A stretch of DNA of 64,000 bases, from assembly GCF_027886475.1 (NCBI RefSeq), contig NZ_CP115670.1, positions 558,001 to 622,000 on the forward strand, in the 5' to 3' direction. Shown in pieces: positions 39,378-49,200 of the stretch. Below the pieces are notes generated by a model, which was not told where the DNA came from, searched no databases, and was given only the letters and a program-made list of their open reading frames with translations. Source of the stretch: Corynebacterium sp. SCR221107 (GTDB lineage Bacteria > Actinomycetota > Actinomycetes > Mycobacteriales > Mycobacteriaceae). Every line of letters starts with the position of its first letter. The stretch's first letter is position 1. Made by a program: the position numbers and the translations under genes.

Positions 39378-39980
39378 TTACTTCCTGGCGGCGGCGAAGC
39401 GCTCTGCCACATCAGCCCAGTTGAAGACGTTCCAGACGGCCTTGACGTAGTCAGCCTTGACGTTCTTGTACTGGAGGTAGAAGGCGTGCTCCCACATATC
39501 CAGCATGAGCAGCGGGGTGAAGTTCGCAGAGATGTTGCCCTGCTGGTCCGTCAGCTGCTCAATGAGCAGGCGGCCAGCGATGTGATCGTAACCGAGTACT
39601 GCTCAGCCGGAGCCCTGCAGGCCCAGTGCTACAGCGGAGAAGTGAGCCTTAAACTTCTCAAAAGAACCGAAGTCCCGGTCGATGGCCTCAGCCAGCTCGC
39701 CGGTGGGCTCGCCGCCGCCGTTGGGGGAGAGGTTCTTCCAGAAGATGGAGTGGTTGGTATGTCCACCCAGGTTGAAGGCTAGGTTCTTGGACAGAGCGCG
39801 GATGCGGTCGGCGTTGGCCTCACCGTTGCGCTCAGCCTCGAGTGCCTCGAGGGCTGCATTGGCGCCAGCAACGTAATTTGCATGGTGCTTGTCGTGGTGC
39901 AGCTCCATGATCTCTGCGGAGATATGTGGTTCGAGAGCGTCGAATGCCTAGTCAAGATCTGGAAGTTCGTAGACAGCCAT
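39378..39980 (-). pseudogene. sodA: Fe/Mn superoxide dismutase with two nonsense codons
   Basis: The frame is unbroken for 201 codons from ATG 39980 (MAVYELPDLD) to the natural end ([11 protein letters not shown]), the exact length of actinobacterial SodA. Metal ligands are visible ([29 protein letters not shown]). Codon 11 is TAG (plus 39948-39950) where Tyr is usual, and codon 126 is TGA (39603-39605) where Trp is usual (GSGW). Everything else looks intact, so the loss is recent. The promoter side is cut by an IS256 remnant from about 40019. Confidence 0.9.
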
Positions 39981-40018
39981 GATTAGTCCTTTCTTTGGGT
40001 ACGTTGTCCAATAGATAC

Positions 40019-40877
40019 CGGCCCGTATTTCTACGTCTCTTGCGATGCGTTGACCATGAAGGTCCGCGAAGGCGGACGAGTCGTTAAGACCTCCGTGCTA
40101 CTGGCCACCGGTGTTAACGCGGAAGGCTATCGGGAGTTATTGGGCATGCAGGTCGCTACAGCCGAATCAGTGGCCTCATGGACCGGGTTCTTCAGAGACC
40201 TTAAAGCACGCGGACTCAACGATGTCTACCTCGTTACCAGTGACGCCCATTTGGGCATCCAGCACGCCATCGGGGAGGTCCTTCCCAATGCGTCCTGGCA
40301 GAGATGCCGAACTCATTTCTTAAAAGAACTTGTCCGCAATGGTGCCTAAAACCCAGTGGCCGACACTGTCTGCGATGTTCCACACGATATTCCAGCAGCC
40401 AGATGCACAATCAGTATGGGCCCAAGCGCAGGATGTGGTGACGTTTTGCCAGCAGAAGTTCCCGCATGTCGCCGACTATCTGGAAGAAGCCCTTGATGAG
40501 CTGCTGGCGTTTACCAACGCGCCGAAAGCAGTGTGGAAGAAAGTCTGGTCAAACAATCCCACTGAAAGGCTTAATCGTGAGATCCGCCGGCGCACCGATG
40601 TCGTCGGCATCTTCCCGAACCGAGACGCTGTCGTCCGTCTGGTTGGGGCCGTACTCGCTGAGCACCACGATGACTGGATTCAACAAAACCGATACATGTC
40701 ACTCACCAGCCTGGAGCACACCAAAGCGATGATCACATCCAACATCATCGACGCTGGCGATCCCACTGAGCAGGCCGCATGAACCGGCAAAAAATTCAGG
40801 CTCGAGCGGGCCCCCGAAGCCGTTACCCAGCCTGTTTAATCGAAAGGCAGAAACACCACTTCCATGGACTTGACCGA
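40019..40877 (+). mobile_element. IS256-family (Mutator) element remnant
   Basis: The 3' two-thirds of a Mutator-type element. It begins inside the transposase at YFYVSCDALTMKVREGGRVV (first catalytic Asp) and ends at a probable right terminal repeat, AACACCACTTCCATGGACTT near 40852-40871. The left end is missing, and the start abuts the sod promoter region. Confidence 0.8.
40022..40782 (+). pseudogene. IS256-family transposase, truncated and frameshifted
   Basis: The first part (to LKELVRNGA*, stop near 40349) carries DALTMKVREGGRVVKT and VTSDAHLGIQHAIGEVLPNASWQRCRTHF. The rest (MVPKTQWPTLSAMFHTIFQQ ... SNNPTERLNREIRRRTDVVGIFPNRDAVVRLVGAVLAE) is in another frame from about 40333. The N-terminal DNA-binding part is absent. 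Not functional. Confidence 0.85.
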
Positions 40878-40899
40878 GTCTAGCTACACGGGTCCGCTG

Positions 40900-41470
40900 T
40901 AATAAGTATCGAGTTGTAGAACTGGGGGTCGAGTCCTGATATCTGCCGGTGCGTTGCCCCTCGCAATTCCCGAAGTGTCTTTCTGGATAGGCTGCCTTCC
41001 TGCAATGCGATGGGAATGCTGCGACTTGGAACGAGCAGACCGGCCCCAGAGCAGATGGTCTGTCAACTGTGGTCGCGGTGGTGAATCAGACCCGTTATCC
41101 CTTTCGAGCACACCAGCGCTTGGTTGAGAGATTGCAGTGGCTAAGCTTCAGTACGTATCGATTCTCTGGCAGCTCGCACCCGACAACGCAGTGAGAGAAC
41201 ACGTGGGTAACAAAAGCGGTGTACACGAACCTTTTCCGAGTCTGCGAGTAAGCATTATCGGCACCCACAATCTTCCCCGGTGCTGATGCCGTGGACGTAC
41301 GATTGGCAAGATGGCGATAGTTGCTGCTGTGATCTCTGCCTTGAACATTCCTGTTGATAAAGGGTTTAAAGAATTGGAAGACAAAGACAACATAGAAAAA
41401 AACTGCAGGGTATCGTGAAATCCACACGGTTTTTGAACCGGTATGGGGAACACGGTGGTTCCACTTCATA
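40900..41470 (-). pseudogene. decayed IS3-family transposase remnant
   Basis: On the minus strand at about 41180-41300 the residues TRKRFVYTAFVTHVFSHCVVG match the core of IS3-type OrfB (usual form TRxGFVYTAFVTDVFSRRIVGW) with many substitutions. Flanking DNA is A/T-rich and degenerate and I see no intact end. It fills the space between the IS256 remnant and the next gene. Confidence 0.5.
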
Positions 41471-41528
41471 ATGAAGGTGCTACAACTAATGCACGCACTT
41501 ACCTGTCACGGGCGTTAATCTAACAACC

Positions 41529-42392
41529 ATGACAAGCATGCTGTGTTCTGATGTTGCTGGCGAGCCGCTGCCGGGGACCTCCAAGCCGGGGGCCATGTAC
41601 GTCGTCTTTGAAAAACCGGGTTCGTGGAGTCATGACATCCTTGACGGCGATACCTTCGGTCCTGAGTTGACCAAGCGTCTCAAGGCCTTACCGGGTGGGA
41701 TGTATCTTATTCGCAAGCATGGTCGCGAGGGGCATGTGAAAAAGGACAAGCACACTTGTTACCTCGTATTTTGCGAGCAGGCGGTAACAGAACGTCTGGA
41801 ATTGACAAGCGTCGAGGAGCTGTTTGACTTGGACCTGGCTGGGCCTGGTCGCAACGCCGATAAGGGCGCGGTCGTGGAGACGAAGCCATTGCTGCTCGTG
41901 TGCACGCATTCCAAGCGCGACCGTTGCTGCGCGATCAAGGGCAGACCAATGGCTGCGGCGCTTTCCGAAGCATTCCCCGATGCCCCGATCTGGGAATGTT
42001 CACACACGAAGGGGCATCGCTTTGCACCGTCGATGGTTCTGATGCCGCACAGCTACTCTTTTGGGCGGCTCAACACCTCCGCAGCGATCGCTATGTATGA
42101 GGCAAGTCTGCGTGGAGAGATGTTTCTGCCGGGGGCGCGCGGGCGCGGAATTTATTCGCCCCAAGGGCAAGTCGCCGAGCTTGCGGTAGCGCAGCAATTA
42201 GTTCAAGCAGGAGAGACGGTACGTATAGGCGAACTAGCTGTAGAAGGAACGACCGTCATGCACCCAGACGGGAGGAAGTTCGAGGTTGAGTTAGAGACAA
42301 CGGTCACCGATGGGGTCATGGGTTCTTGTGGGGATGAGCCGAAAAGAGGCACGTCATGGGTAGCCGTGGGTATTACTAAGTCCTCTGCCTAA
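41529..42392 (+). CDS. sucrase/ferredoxin-like family protein
   Basis: A 287-residue protein of the Suc_Fer-like family (thioredoxin-like ferredoxin fold). The C-terminal part has CTHSKRDRCCAIKGRPMAAAL (residues about 124-144) and IWECSHTKGHRFAPSMVLMPHSYSFGRL, with cysteines and histidines that may bind an Fe-S cluster. The physiological role is unknown. It lies just right of the IS remnants; a family-B variant (42217-42228) in its C-terminal part marks the return of the repeat families. Confidence 0.87.
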   Translation: MTSMLCSDVAGEPLPGTSKPGAMYVVFEKPGSWSHDILDGDTFGPELTKRLKALPGGMYLIRKHGREGHVKKDKHTCYLVFCEQAVTERLELTSVEELFDLDLAGPGRNADKGAVVETKPLLLVCTHSKRDRCCAIKGRPMAAALSEAFPDAPIWECSHTKGHRFAPSMVLMPHSYSFGRLNTSAAIAMYEASLRGEMFLPGARGRGIYSPQGQVAELAVAQQLVQAGETVRIGELAVEGTTVMHPDGRKFEVELETTVTDGVMGSCGDEPKRGTSWVAVGITKSSA

Positions 42393-42506
42393 TCGTCTTG
42401 GGAGGCAGAAATTCAATGAGCGCAATTCCTTACAACCCGAAACGGGTCTGTTGGGAAATGCGCTCATTCCGCCGCTGCGGAGTGGTCCTGGGACAAAAGG
42501 AGAATC

Positions 42507-42938
42507 CTAGTCAAGCAGGACGCCCCGGGCGTCGGTGGTGTATTGGCCTGCGCCGATCAGGATCATGATGAATTCAACGAAAGCCCACAGACCTACGGCA
42601 GCGGTAATGAAAAAACCTATCAGCAGTAATGATGTAATAAGGCCAATGACAAAAAGGGTGAGCTGTACAGCGCCCCTTCCGTTGTAACCAAGATAGAAGT
42701 TGTGGATACCAAGGCTTCCAAAGAAGAAAGCGAGGACCGCTGCGAGGACCTTAGACTTAGGCGCCACCGATACGACATACGCCGGTGGTAGAGCAGGGTG
42801 CTGGTAACCGACAGGAGACCCCGCAGGGAAACCCGTTTGTGGTGCCAGCGGGTTAGCGGGCTGAGGCATAGCATCAGGGGTGGAGAATGGGTTATACGGC
42901 TGGTTGCTTTTGAAAGGGTCATTATGCGGAGTGGTCAT
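42507..42938 (-). CDS. TM2-domain membrane protein
   Basis: A 143-residue protein starting at ATG 42938 (MTTPHNDPFKSNQPYNPF). A Pro/Asn/Gln-rich N terminus (about 1-60) is followed by a TM2 domain: KVLAAVLAFFFGSLGIHNFYLGYNGRGAVQL, two membrane helices and the conserved Asp/Tyr-containing turn. Function unknown. Confidence 0.88.
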   Translation of the reverse strand: MTTPHNDPFKSNQPYNPFSTPDAMPQPANPLAPQTGFPAGSPVGYQHPALPPAYVVSVAPKSKVLAAVLAFFFGSLGIHNFYLGYNGRGAVQLTLFVIGLITSLLLIGFFITAAVGLWAFVEFIMILIGAGQYTTDARGVLLD

Positions 42939-43144
42939 GCTAACCATTCAAACACAGTTGGGTCTTGCTTCCAATAGAACTTTTGACAGAAATTCCGGCA
43001 AGAATCGGAGTGAAGTGCCCGAGGTGTGCCCACAAATGCTGGCGGCTCAGAGAGCCTACGATGCTTTATTTTTGTGCAGCAAAAAGCCGCTATACGAGGG
43101 TTGCTGCTGAACCACCGCCACCTTTGTATCGCTCGCGTGGGGAG

Positions 43145-43182
43145 AAAAAAGTCCGCATGCGCGAGGAAGCGAATGCGGACTT
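43145..43182 (-). terminator. terminator of the metQNI unit
   Basis: On the minus strand AAGTCCGCAT (plus 43173-43182) pairs with ATGCGGACTT (plus 43149-43158), followed by TTTTTCTCC. It lies about 18 bases past the metI stop. Confidence 0.88.
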
Positions 43183-43199
43183 CATGGGCGAATGGGTCT

Positions 43200-43877
43200 C
43201 TACCGGCGCATGACCTTCTTGGCCAGGAAGTTGCCGAAGTTCTGGGCGAACTGGACGATGATGACAATGACCACCGTGGCTACCAGGGTGACCTGCCAGT
43301 CGTAGGCGCGGTAGCCGTAAGTAATCGCGAAGTCGCCAAGTCCGCCGCCACCGATGTAGCCGGCCATCGCCGACATGTCCACGATGGCGATAAAGGCGAA
43401 GGTAAAGCCCAGGATGAGCGGGCCTAAGGCCTCGCGGACGATAACCGAGGTGATGATCTTCCACGGGGAGGCACCCATTGCGCGGGCAGCTTCAATGACG
43501 CCGGGGTCGATGGTGACGAGGTTTTGCTCGACGATGCGGGCGATACCAAAGGTTGCGGCAATCGACATGCCGAACATGGCGGCCTCGCGGCCGATCTGCG
43601 TGCCGATAACCGCCACCGTGACGGGGCCGATCGCCGAGATCAGGATGATAAACGGGATCGGGCGCACCAGGTTGACGAGAAAATTAACCAGCCAATAGAT
43701 GGGCTTGTTCTGAAGCACCCCGCCGGGGCGGGTGGTGTAGAGCAAAACGCCAAGGACGAGGCCGAAGAAACCGCCGACGACCAAGGTGACTGCAACCATG
43801 ACCAAGGTGTCGATGATGGCGGTCGTAAACGTGTCACCGAGTCGTGACCAATCGGCTGCAAGGATCGTAGTAGTCAT
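43200..43877 (-). CDS. metI: methionine ABC transporter permease MetI
   Basis: A 225-residue inner-membrane permease with five hydrophobic segments. It carries the EAA loop that docks MetN (EAARAMGASPWKIITSVIVREALG, residues about 137-160). Its start overlaps the metN stop by four bases, so translation is coupled. Confidence 0.94.
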   Translation of the reverse strand: MTTTILAADWSRLGDTFTTAIIDTLVMVAVTLVVGGFFGLVLGVLLYTTRPGGVLQNKPIYWLVNFLVNLVRPIPFIILISAIGPVTVAVIGTQIGREAAMFGMSIAATFGIARIVEQNLVTIDPGVIEAARAMGASPWKIITSVIVREALGPLILGFTFAFIAIVDMSAMAGYIGGGGLGDFAITYGYRAYDWQVTLVATVVIVIIVQFAQNFGNFLAKKVMRR

Positions 43878-44896
43878 CGTGCGATCTCCTTAATTTCCGT
43901 GGTGCGGCTGAGGTGCTGATAGAACTCCTCGATGACCGAATCCGGACCGGACAGGCGCACCGTTATCTTGCCGAAGCTGTGGCGCTGCAAGGTGGTGATG
44001 CCACCGTGGACTATGCCGATTTCAGCGCCCGCGTCGCGCGCAGCTGCGGCCGCGCTAAAGAATCCGGAGTCTTCGGTAAGGTTGATCGTAAACAACCGGC
44101 CTTCGTGGGCTAGGAGATCCTCGGATTCGATGGCATCGGGGGTATTGCGCAAGGCTGTGGCCACGAAACGCTGAGCCACGCGGGTCTGTGGGTTGGAGAA
44201 GACCTCGAAGGTGCTACCGTACTCAACGACCTTTCCGTCCTCCATGACCGCGACCTTGTCGGCGATGGCGCGCACCACTTCCATTTCGTGGGTGATCACG
44301 ACGATGGTGATGCCAAGCTCCTTGTTGACCTTGCGAAGCAGGTTGAGCACCTCATGGGTGGTCTCGGGATCGAGAGCAGAGGTGGCTTCGTCGGCAAGCA
44401 GCAAATCCGGATTGGTGGCAAGCGCTCGGGCAATGCCGACACGCTGTTTCTGGCCACCGGAAAGCTGCTCGGGATAGTTTCGGCCGCGATCGGCCAAACC
44501 GACGAACTCGAGCAGCTCGGCCACGCGTTGCGCGCGTTGTTGTTTGGGCATGCCGGCCAGAGTGAGCGGATAGTCGATGTTGCCCGCGGCGGTGCGGGAA
44601 TTAAATAGGTTGAACTGCTGGAAGATCATGCCGATGTTGCGGCGGATCTGGCGCAGCTGGTGCTCGGACATGCCGACGATATCGGTGCCGTCGAGGCGTA
44701 GATGACCGCTGGTGGGGGTGTCTAGCCCGTTGATCATGCGTACGAGCGTGGACTTTCCGGCGCCGGAATAGCCGATGACGCCGAGGATCTCACCGGGCTC
44801 GACGGTTAAGGTGACCCCGTCGAGGGCGGTGACTTTCTTTTTTCCGGAGTCGAAGACTTTGGTGATGCCTTCGAACTCGATTTTGGTTCCGGTCAC
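43874..44896 (-). CDS. metN: methionine ABC transporter ATPase MetN
   Basis: A 340-residue ATPase. Walker A GYSGAGKST (about residues 42-50), signature LSGGQKQR, Walker B LLLADEATSALD and the His loop VITHE are all present. The C-terminal part (about 260-335) is the NIL/ACT-like domain that binds methionine and inhibits transport. GTG 44896 is the start. An A core lies at 44390-44399 in the Walker B region (LLADEATSAL), and a B copy (44908-44922) just upstream of the start. Confidence 0.95.
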   Translation of the reverse strand: MTGTKIEFEGITKVFDSGKKKVTALDGVTLTVEPGEILGVIGYSGAGKSTLVRMINGLDTPTSGHLRLDGTDIVGMSEHQLRQIRRNIGMIFQQFNLFNSRTAAGNIDYPLTLAGMPKQQRAQRVAELLEFVGLADRGRNYPEQLSGGQKQRVGIARALATNPDLLLADEATSALDPETTHEVLNLLRKVNKELGITIVVITHEMEVVRAIADKVAVMEDGKVVEYGSTFEVFSNPQTRVAQRFVATALRNTPDAIESEDLLAHEGRLFTINLTEDSGFFSAAAAARDAGAEIGIVHGGITTLQRHSFGKITVRLSGPDSVIEEFYQHLSRTTEIKEIAR

Positions 44897-44949
44897 TGGA
44901 TAACTTTCTAGTGGTAATGATGACGCTAAAAGATCGTCTCAAGCCTAAA

Positions 44950-44993
44950 CGCCCCGCGCCAGCTTGGAAAATTGTGAAAGCAGGCGCGGGGCG
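44950..44993 (-). terminator. hairpin between metQ and metN (attenuator or mRNA-stabilising)
   Basis: CGCCCCGCGCC (44950-44960) pairs perfectly with GGCGCGGGGCG (44983-44993), an 11-bp G/C stem inside the 230-base gap between metQ and metN. Such a structure would leave more metQ message than metNI, suiting a binding protein needed in excess. The T-run (TTT) on the minus strand is weak. Confidence 0.6.
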
Positions 44994-45025
44994 CGAAAGG
45001 TGCTGCGGGTATGAGGCCGGTGGGC

Positions 45026-45037
45026 GTCGGAAAGCAA
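45026..45037 (+). repeat. family-A repeat in the metQ-metN gap
   Basis: GTCGGAAAGCAA within GGTGGGCGTCGGAAAGCAA (45019-45037). A B copy lies at 44908-44922, a looser B-A pair with a 103-base gap holding the hairpin. Confidence 0.6.
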
Positions 45038-45127
45038 AAGCCAAACGCCCTGCGTGAGCAAGCAATCCTGCCTGCGGCAAGGGCATGGGCTTGTGTGAGA
45101 CCTCAGCCGAACTGAGGCGAGGCAGGC

Positions 45128-46027
45128 TTACTGGGCCTGCTCCTCGAGGCGGTCGAGGATGGCCTGCAGCTCCTCCGGGGTGCGCTCGACCTCGACGGAA
45201 GTGCCCTTCGAATCCTCGGCGATAGCATCCTGGACGGCCTGGGTGTGCCACAGCTCAACCAGCTTGGGGACGGTCGGATCGTCCTTGTCCTCGGCCTTGA
45301 CCACGAAGACGTTGATGTATGGCTCGGCCTCCTCGGAATCCGGGTCATCCTGGAACACGGCCAGCTTCGGGTCGATGCCGGCACGGTCGAGGAAGGAGTT
45401 GTTGATGATGGCCGGGGTGCCCTCGCCATAGGCGGCGGTGGTCTGAGCGGCATCAACCGGGGTGACGGTGACCTTGGAAGCGGCCTCGTCGATGTCAGCC
45501 GGAGCCGGGGTGACCATGCCCTTAGCCTCCTCCTTCAAGGTGATCAGGCCGGCCTGGACGAGCACGTTGATGGCGCGACCCTGGTTGGAAGGATCGTTCG
45601 GGATGGCGATGGACTCACCGTCGATGCCGTCGATGGAGTCGTGATCCTTCCAGAACAAAGCCAACGGCACGATCTCGGTAGCACCGACCGGGATGAGATC
45701 GTCGTTGTTGCCGACGTTGTATTCTGCCAGGAACTTCAGGTGCTGGAACTGGTTGACGTCGATCTGATCCTGGGACAAGGCCAGGTTCGGGGTGGAATAA
45801 TCGGAGAAGTTAACAAGCTCGAGGTCGATGCCGTTTTCCTTGGCGGCATCTTCCATGGCTGCCCATGCCTTCTTAGTAGAGTCCGTGGTGCCCAGGCGGA
45901 TGGTGACGGTCTCGGAAGCAGCCTCGGAAGAATCAGAGGAGCTGCTGGAGTCGGAAGAGCAGGCAACCAGGCCGGTTGCGCCCAAGAATACGGCCAGGCC
46001 GGTAGCTACGGTGCGACGAAGCTTCAT
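45128..46027 (-). CDS. metQ: methionine-binding lipoprotein MetQ
   Basis: A 299-residue substrate-binding lipoprotein of the NlpA family. The lipobox GLVAC places the lipidated Cys at 23, followed by a serine linker. Family blocks include WAAMEDAAKENGIDLELVNFSDYSTPNLAL and AIPNDPSNQGRAINVLVQAGLITLK. First gene of the unit, with a McbR-like operator about 190 bases upstream. Confidence 0.94.
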   Translation of the reverse strand: MKLRRTVATGLAVFLGATGLVACSSDSSSSSDSSEAASETVTIRLGTTDSTKKAWAAMEDAAKENGIDLELVNFSDYSTPNLALSQDQIDVNQFQHLKFLAEYNVGNNDDLIPVGATEIVPLALFWKDHDSIDGIDGESIAIPNDPSNQGRAINVLVQAGLITLKEEAKGMVTPAPADIDEAASKVTVTPVDAAQTTAAYGEGTPAIINNSFLDRAGIDPKLAVFQDDPDSEEAEPYINVFVVKAEDKDDPTVPKLVELWHTQAVQDAIAEDSKGTSVEVERTPEELQAILDRLEEQAQ

Positions 46028-46054
46028 GAGATGTTTTTAGGTCCTTTCATGCGT

Positions 46055-46064
46055 GCTTTCCGAC
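46055..46064 (-). repeat. family-A repeat upstream of metQ
   Basis: GCTTTCCGAC within GCTTTCCGACGCCCACAAGC (46055-46074), in the leader between the metQ promoter and start. Confidence 0.6.
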
Positions 46065-46216
46065 GCCCACAAGCTCCCACCTTGTGCGGTCGTCATTCGC
46101 GTGCGGATGCCTGCGGTGCGACCTTTTAGCAAGGCGCGGTGGAGAGTGTTTCTCATGGCTGCTCGGATAAGCGCTGTCATTTAATAATTGAAAACCCTAG
46201 CCTAGTCTGTTCTAAA

Positions 46217-46232
46217 TGTACAGCTTAGTCTA
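46217..46232 (-). promoter_or_regulatory. McbR-like operator upstream of metQ
   Basis: On the minus strand TAGAC-TAAGCT-GTACA. The McbR consensus is TAGAC-N6-GTCTA; 8 of 10 fixed bases match. The same form, TAGAC-N6-GTACA, precedes metX. McbR represses sulfur and methionine genes of C. glutamicum and is released by S-adenosylhomocysteine. Confidence 0.55.
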
Positions 46233-46279
46233 CAGATTCCTTCAAATGGGATAGAACTAGTGTACTAATATGGGGGCTT

Positions 46280-49200
46280 ATGGACTGGAGTAGTGGGTAT
46301 CTTGGCGGCCCCAAGGGGGCGCCATTGAGCTGGAAGAAGCTCGAAAAAGTGCTCTCTGGCAAGCCGACGGCGCCTCTTGTCCCCGTTGATCATATCCCGG
46401 CTAGAGGAAGTGCTGGTGCCGGCGTTGGGGGCGATCGAGGGAATATTCGAATAAATGCGAACCGGCCATATTGTGAACTCCACGCGGCAGGAAGCTATCA
46501 CTTCTTACGCGGCGCCTCAGAACCTGAAGACATGGTGGCAGCAGCGCAAGCTTGCGGGCACGTCGGCTTGGCGCTACTGGATCGCGACGGCTTCTACGGC
46601 GCGGTCGCCTTCGCTGAAGCTGCTATCGGTAATGACGCCACGCACAGTAACCCCCAAGGTGACAGTCCGGACAACGGCGCGCAGGAGACGTCGGCAAGCA
46701 TGCACGACGTGGCACACGCCGGGATACCCTGCGCCCCGACCAATGCGATCAAGACGATCTTCGGCGCAGAACTGACGCTCGAGGCGGGAATCTTACCGGT
46801 GCTTTGCCGCGGGCCGGAAGGGTACCGGCGTCTCAGCCGAGCGATATCGGCTGCGCGGATGGCAAGCGGGGAAAAGGATCGCGCACTCTACCCGCCGCTG
46901 GAACAACTAGCCGCAGCCGCCGACGGAACCTGGCTCGTGCTCGCCGATCACACCTGGCTGCCACATCTGGACGAACTTTGTGAGGCCTTCGGTACCAACG
47001 TGGTCCTCGAATACGTGCTTGCGCAGGATCCACTCGATGCCGATCACTTCGACGATCTCGATGCGGCGCGGGCCAAGCACGGTATACGCGCCATCGTTAC
47101 CACTAGGGCAACAAGTGCGACGAAGCAGGGCAGCCACCTTGCTGCTGCCAAACAAGCACTCGCGCTGCAACAATCGCTTGCCGACGCCAACCCCGAACTG
47201 CCACCGATGCCGTCTTGGCTGCGCCCGGGAGAGCTGATTGCCCGACAGCTTGGGCACCGCGACTACCTCGTCGATGCCACGGTAGACATCGCCGAGGAAT
47301 GCGCCTTCGAATTGTCACTAGTGGTACCGAAACTACCGAACTGGGACGTGCCCGAAGGATACAGCGAGCAAACCTGGCTCGAGCATCTGGTATGGCAGCG
47401 TTTCGACGTCCGCTACCATAGCCGCAGCAAAGAGGTAACTGCCAAGGCCAGGGCACAGGCCGAGCACGAGCTCGCCGTCATCGACAAACTTGGCTTCCCG
47501 GGATATTTCCTCATCGTCGACGACATCGTCGGATTTGCCAAGAAAGCCAATATCCTCTGCCAAGGCCGGGGGTCGGCGGCCAATTCCGTGGTTTGCTTTG
47601 TGCTGGGGATTACCAATGCCGAACCGATCAGCGCGGGGCTGCTCTTCGAGCGCTTCTTGTCGCCCGAGCGTGAGGGGGCGCCGGACATCGATCTCGACAT
47701 CGAGTCTGGGCGGCGGGAGGAGGTGATCCAATATGTCTACGGCCGGTACGGGCGTGAGAATGCGGCTCAGGTCGCTAACGTCATTACGTATAGAACAAAA
47801 GGCGCCATCCGCGATGCCGCCCGGGCACTGGGCTACCCGCAAGGGGCTGCCGACGGGTGGTCCAAAGGCCTTGACGAGCCACCGAGCGCTGTTACCGAGC
47901 TCGCCACGGAGTTCCTAGGCCAACCTCGCCACCTCGGAATCCATTCTGGCGGCATGGTCATCTGCGACCGTCCCATCGCCGAGGTTGTGCCGACCGAGTG
48001 GGCGCGCATGGAAAATCGCAGCGTCGTCCAATGGGACAAGGAAGGATGCGCCTCGGCGGGGCTGGTGAAGTTTGATCTTCTCGGACTGGGCATGCTCGAG
48101 GCGCTGCATCACATGATCGATCTCGTGGCCGAGACCGGTACCACGGTCAACCTATGGGAACTCGACATGGGGGAACCGGCGGTCTACGAAATGTTGTCCA
48201 AAGGCGATGCCATCGGAGTGTTCCAGGTAGAGTCTCGTGCCCAGCTCAATACGCTGCCAAGGCTCAAGCCCACCTGCTTTTACGACCTCGTCATTGAGGT
48301 TGCACTCATCCGCCCGGGGCCGATTCAGGGTGGGTCGGTGCACCCGTATTTGCGCCGTCGTGACGGAAAGGAGGAGATCACCTTCGAGCATCCGGTGCTA
48401 GAAAAGCCGTTGGCGAAGACGCTAGGCGTACCGCTATTTCAGGAACAGCTCATGCAAATTGCCGTCGACGCGGCCGGGTTTAGCGGCGGCGAGGCCGATG
48501 AGCTGCGCCGTGCGATGGGCTCGAAGCGTTCGGCACGCAAGATGGCGGCCCTGCGTGAACGCTTCTACGCCGGGCTGCGCTCCAACGATATCGAGGGACA
48601 AGTCGCCGATGCGCTGTGGAACAAGATTGTGGCATTTGCCGCCTACGGTTTCCCGGAGTCTCATTCGCAGTCGTTTGCGTCACTGGTCTTTTTTTCCGCG
48701 TGGTTTAAGCTGCATTATCCGGCCCAGTTTTGCGTTGGTTTACTGCGTGCTCAACCGATGGGGTTTTATTCCCCACAGTCGTTGCTTGCCGACGCCAGGC
48801 GACACGGGGTTGAGGTTTTGCCGATCGACGTCAACGTGTCACAGGTCGAGGCCACCATCGAAAACGGTGCGATCCGGTTGGGGCTCAACCTCGTCAAGGG
48901 GCTAGGCAACCTCGAGGCGATCGTCGAAGGCCAGCCTTATACGGATATCGGGGATCTTGCACGACGGGCAGGCCTTAGCGTCAACCATGTCGAGGCTTTG
49001 GCGCGCGCGGGTGCGCTTGAGTGCTTCGGCGTTGATCGTCGGCAAGCATTATGGCAAGCCGGTGTGGCCGCGACCGAACATGCCAACATGTTGCCGGGAC
49101 TATCGGTAGTGAAGGCACCGACACTTCCCGGAATGAACGCATTTGAGCTTATGGTCACCGACATTGCTGCCACCGGGGTCACACACGATACGCATCCCAT

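Noticed and set aside
39603..39908. A functional shorter superoxide dismutase from an internal Met
   Set aside because: The frame from this Met still stops at codon 126, before the C-terminal metal ligands, so it cannot form an active enzyme.
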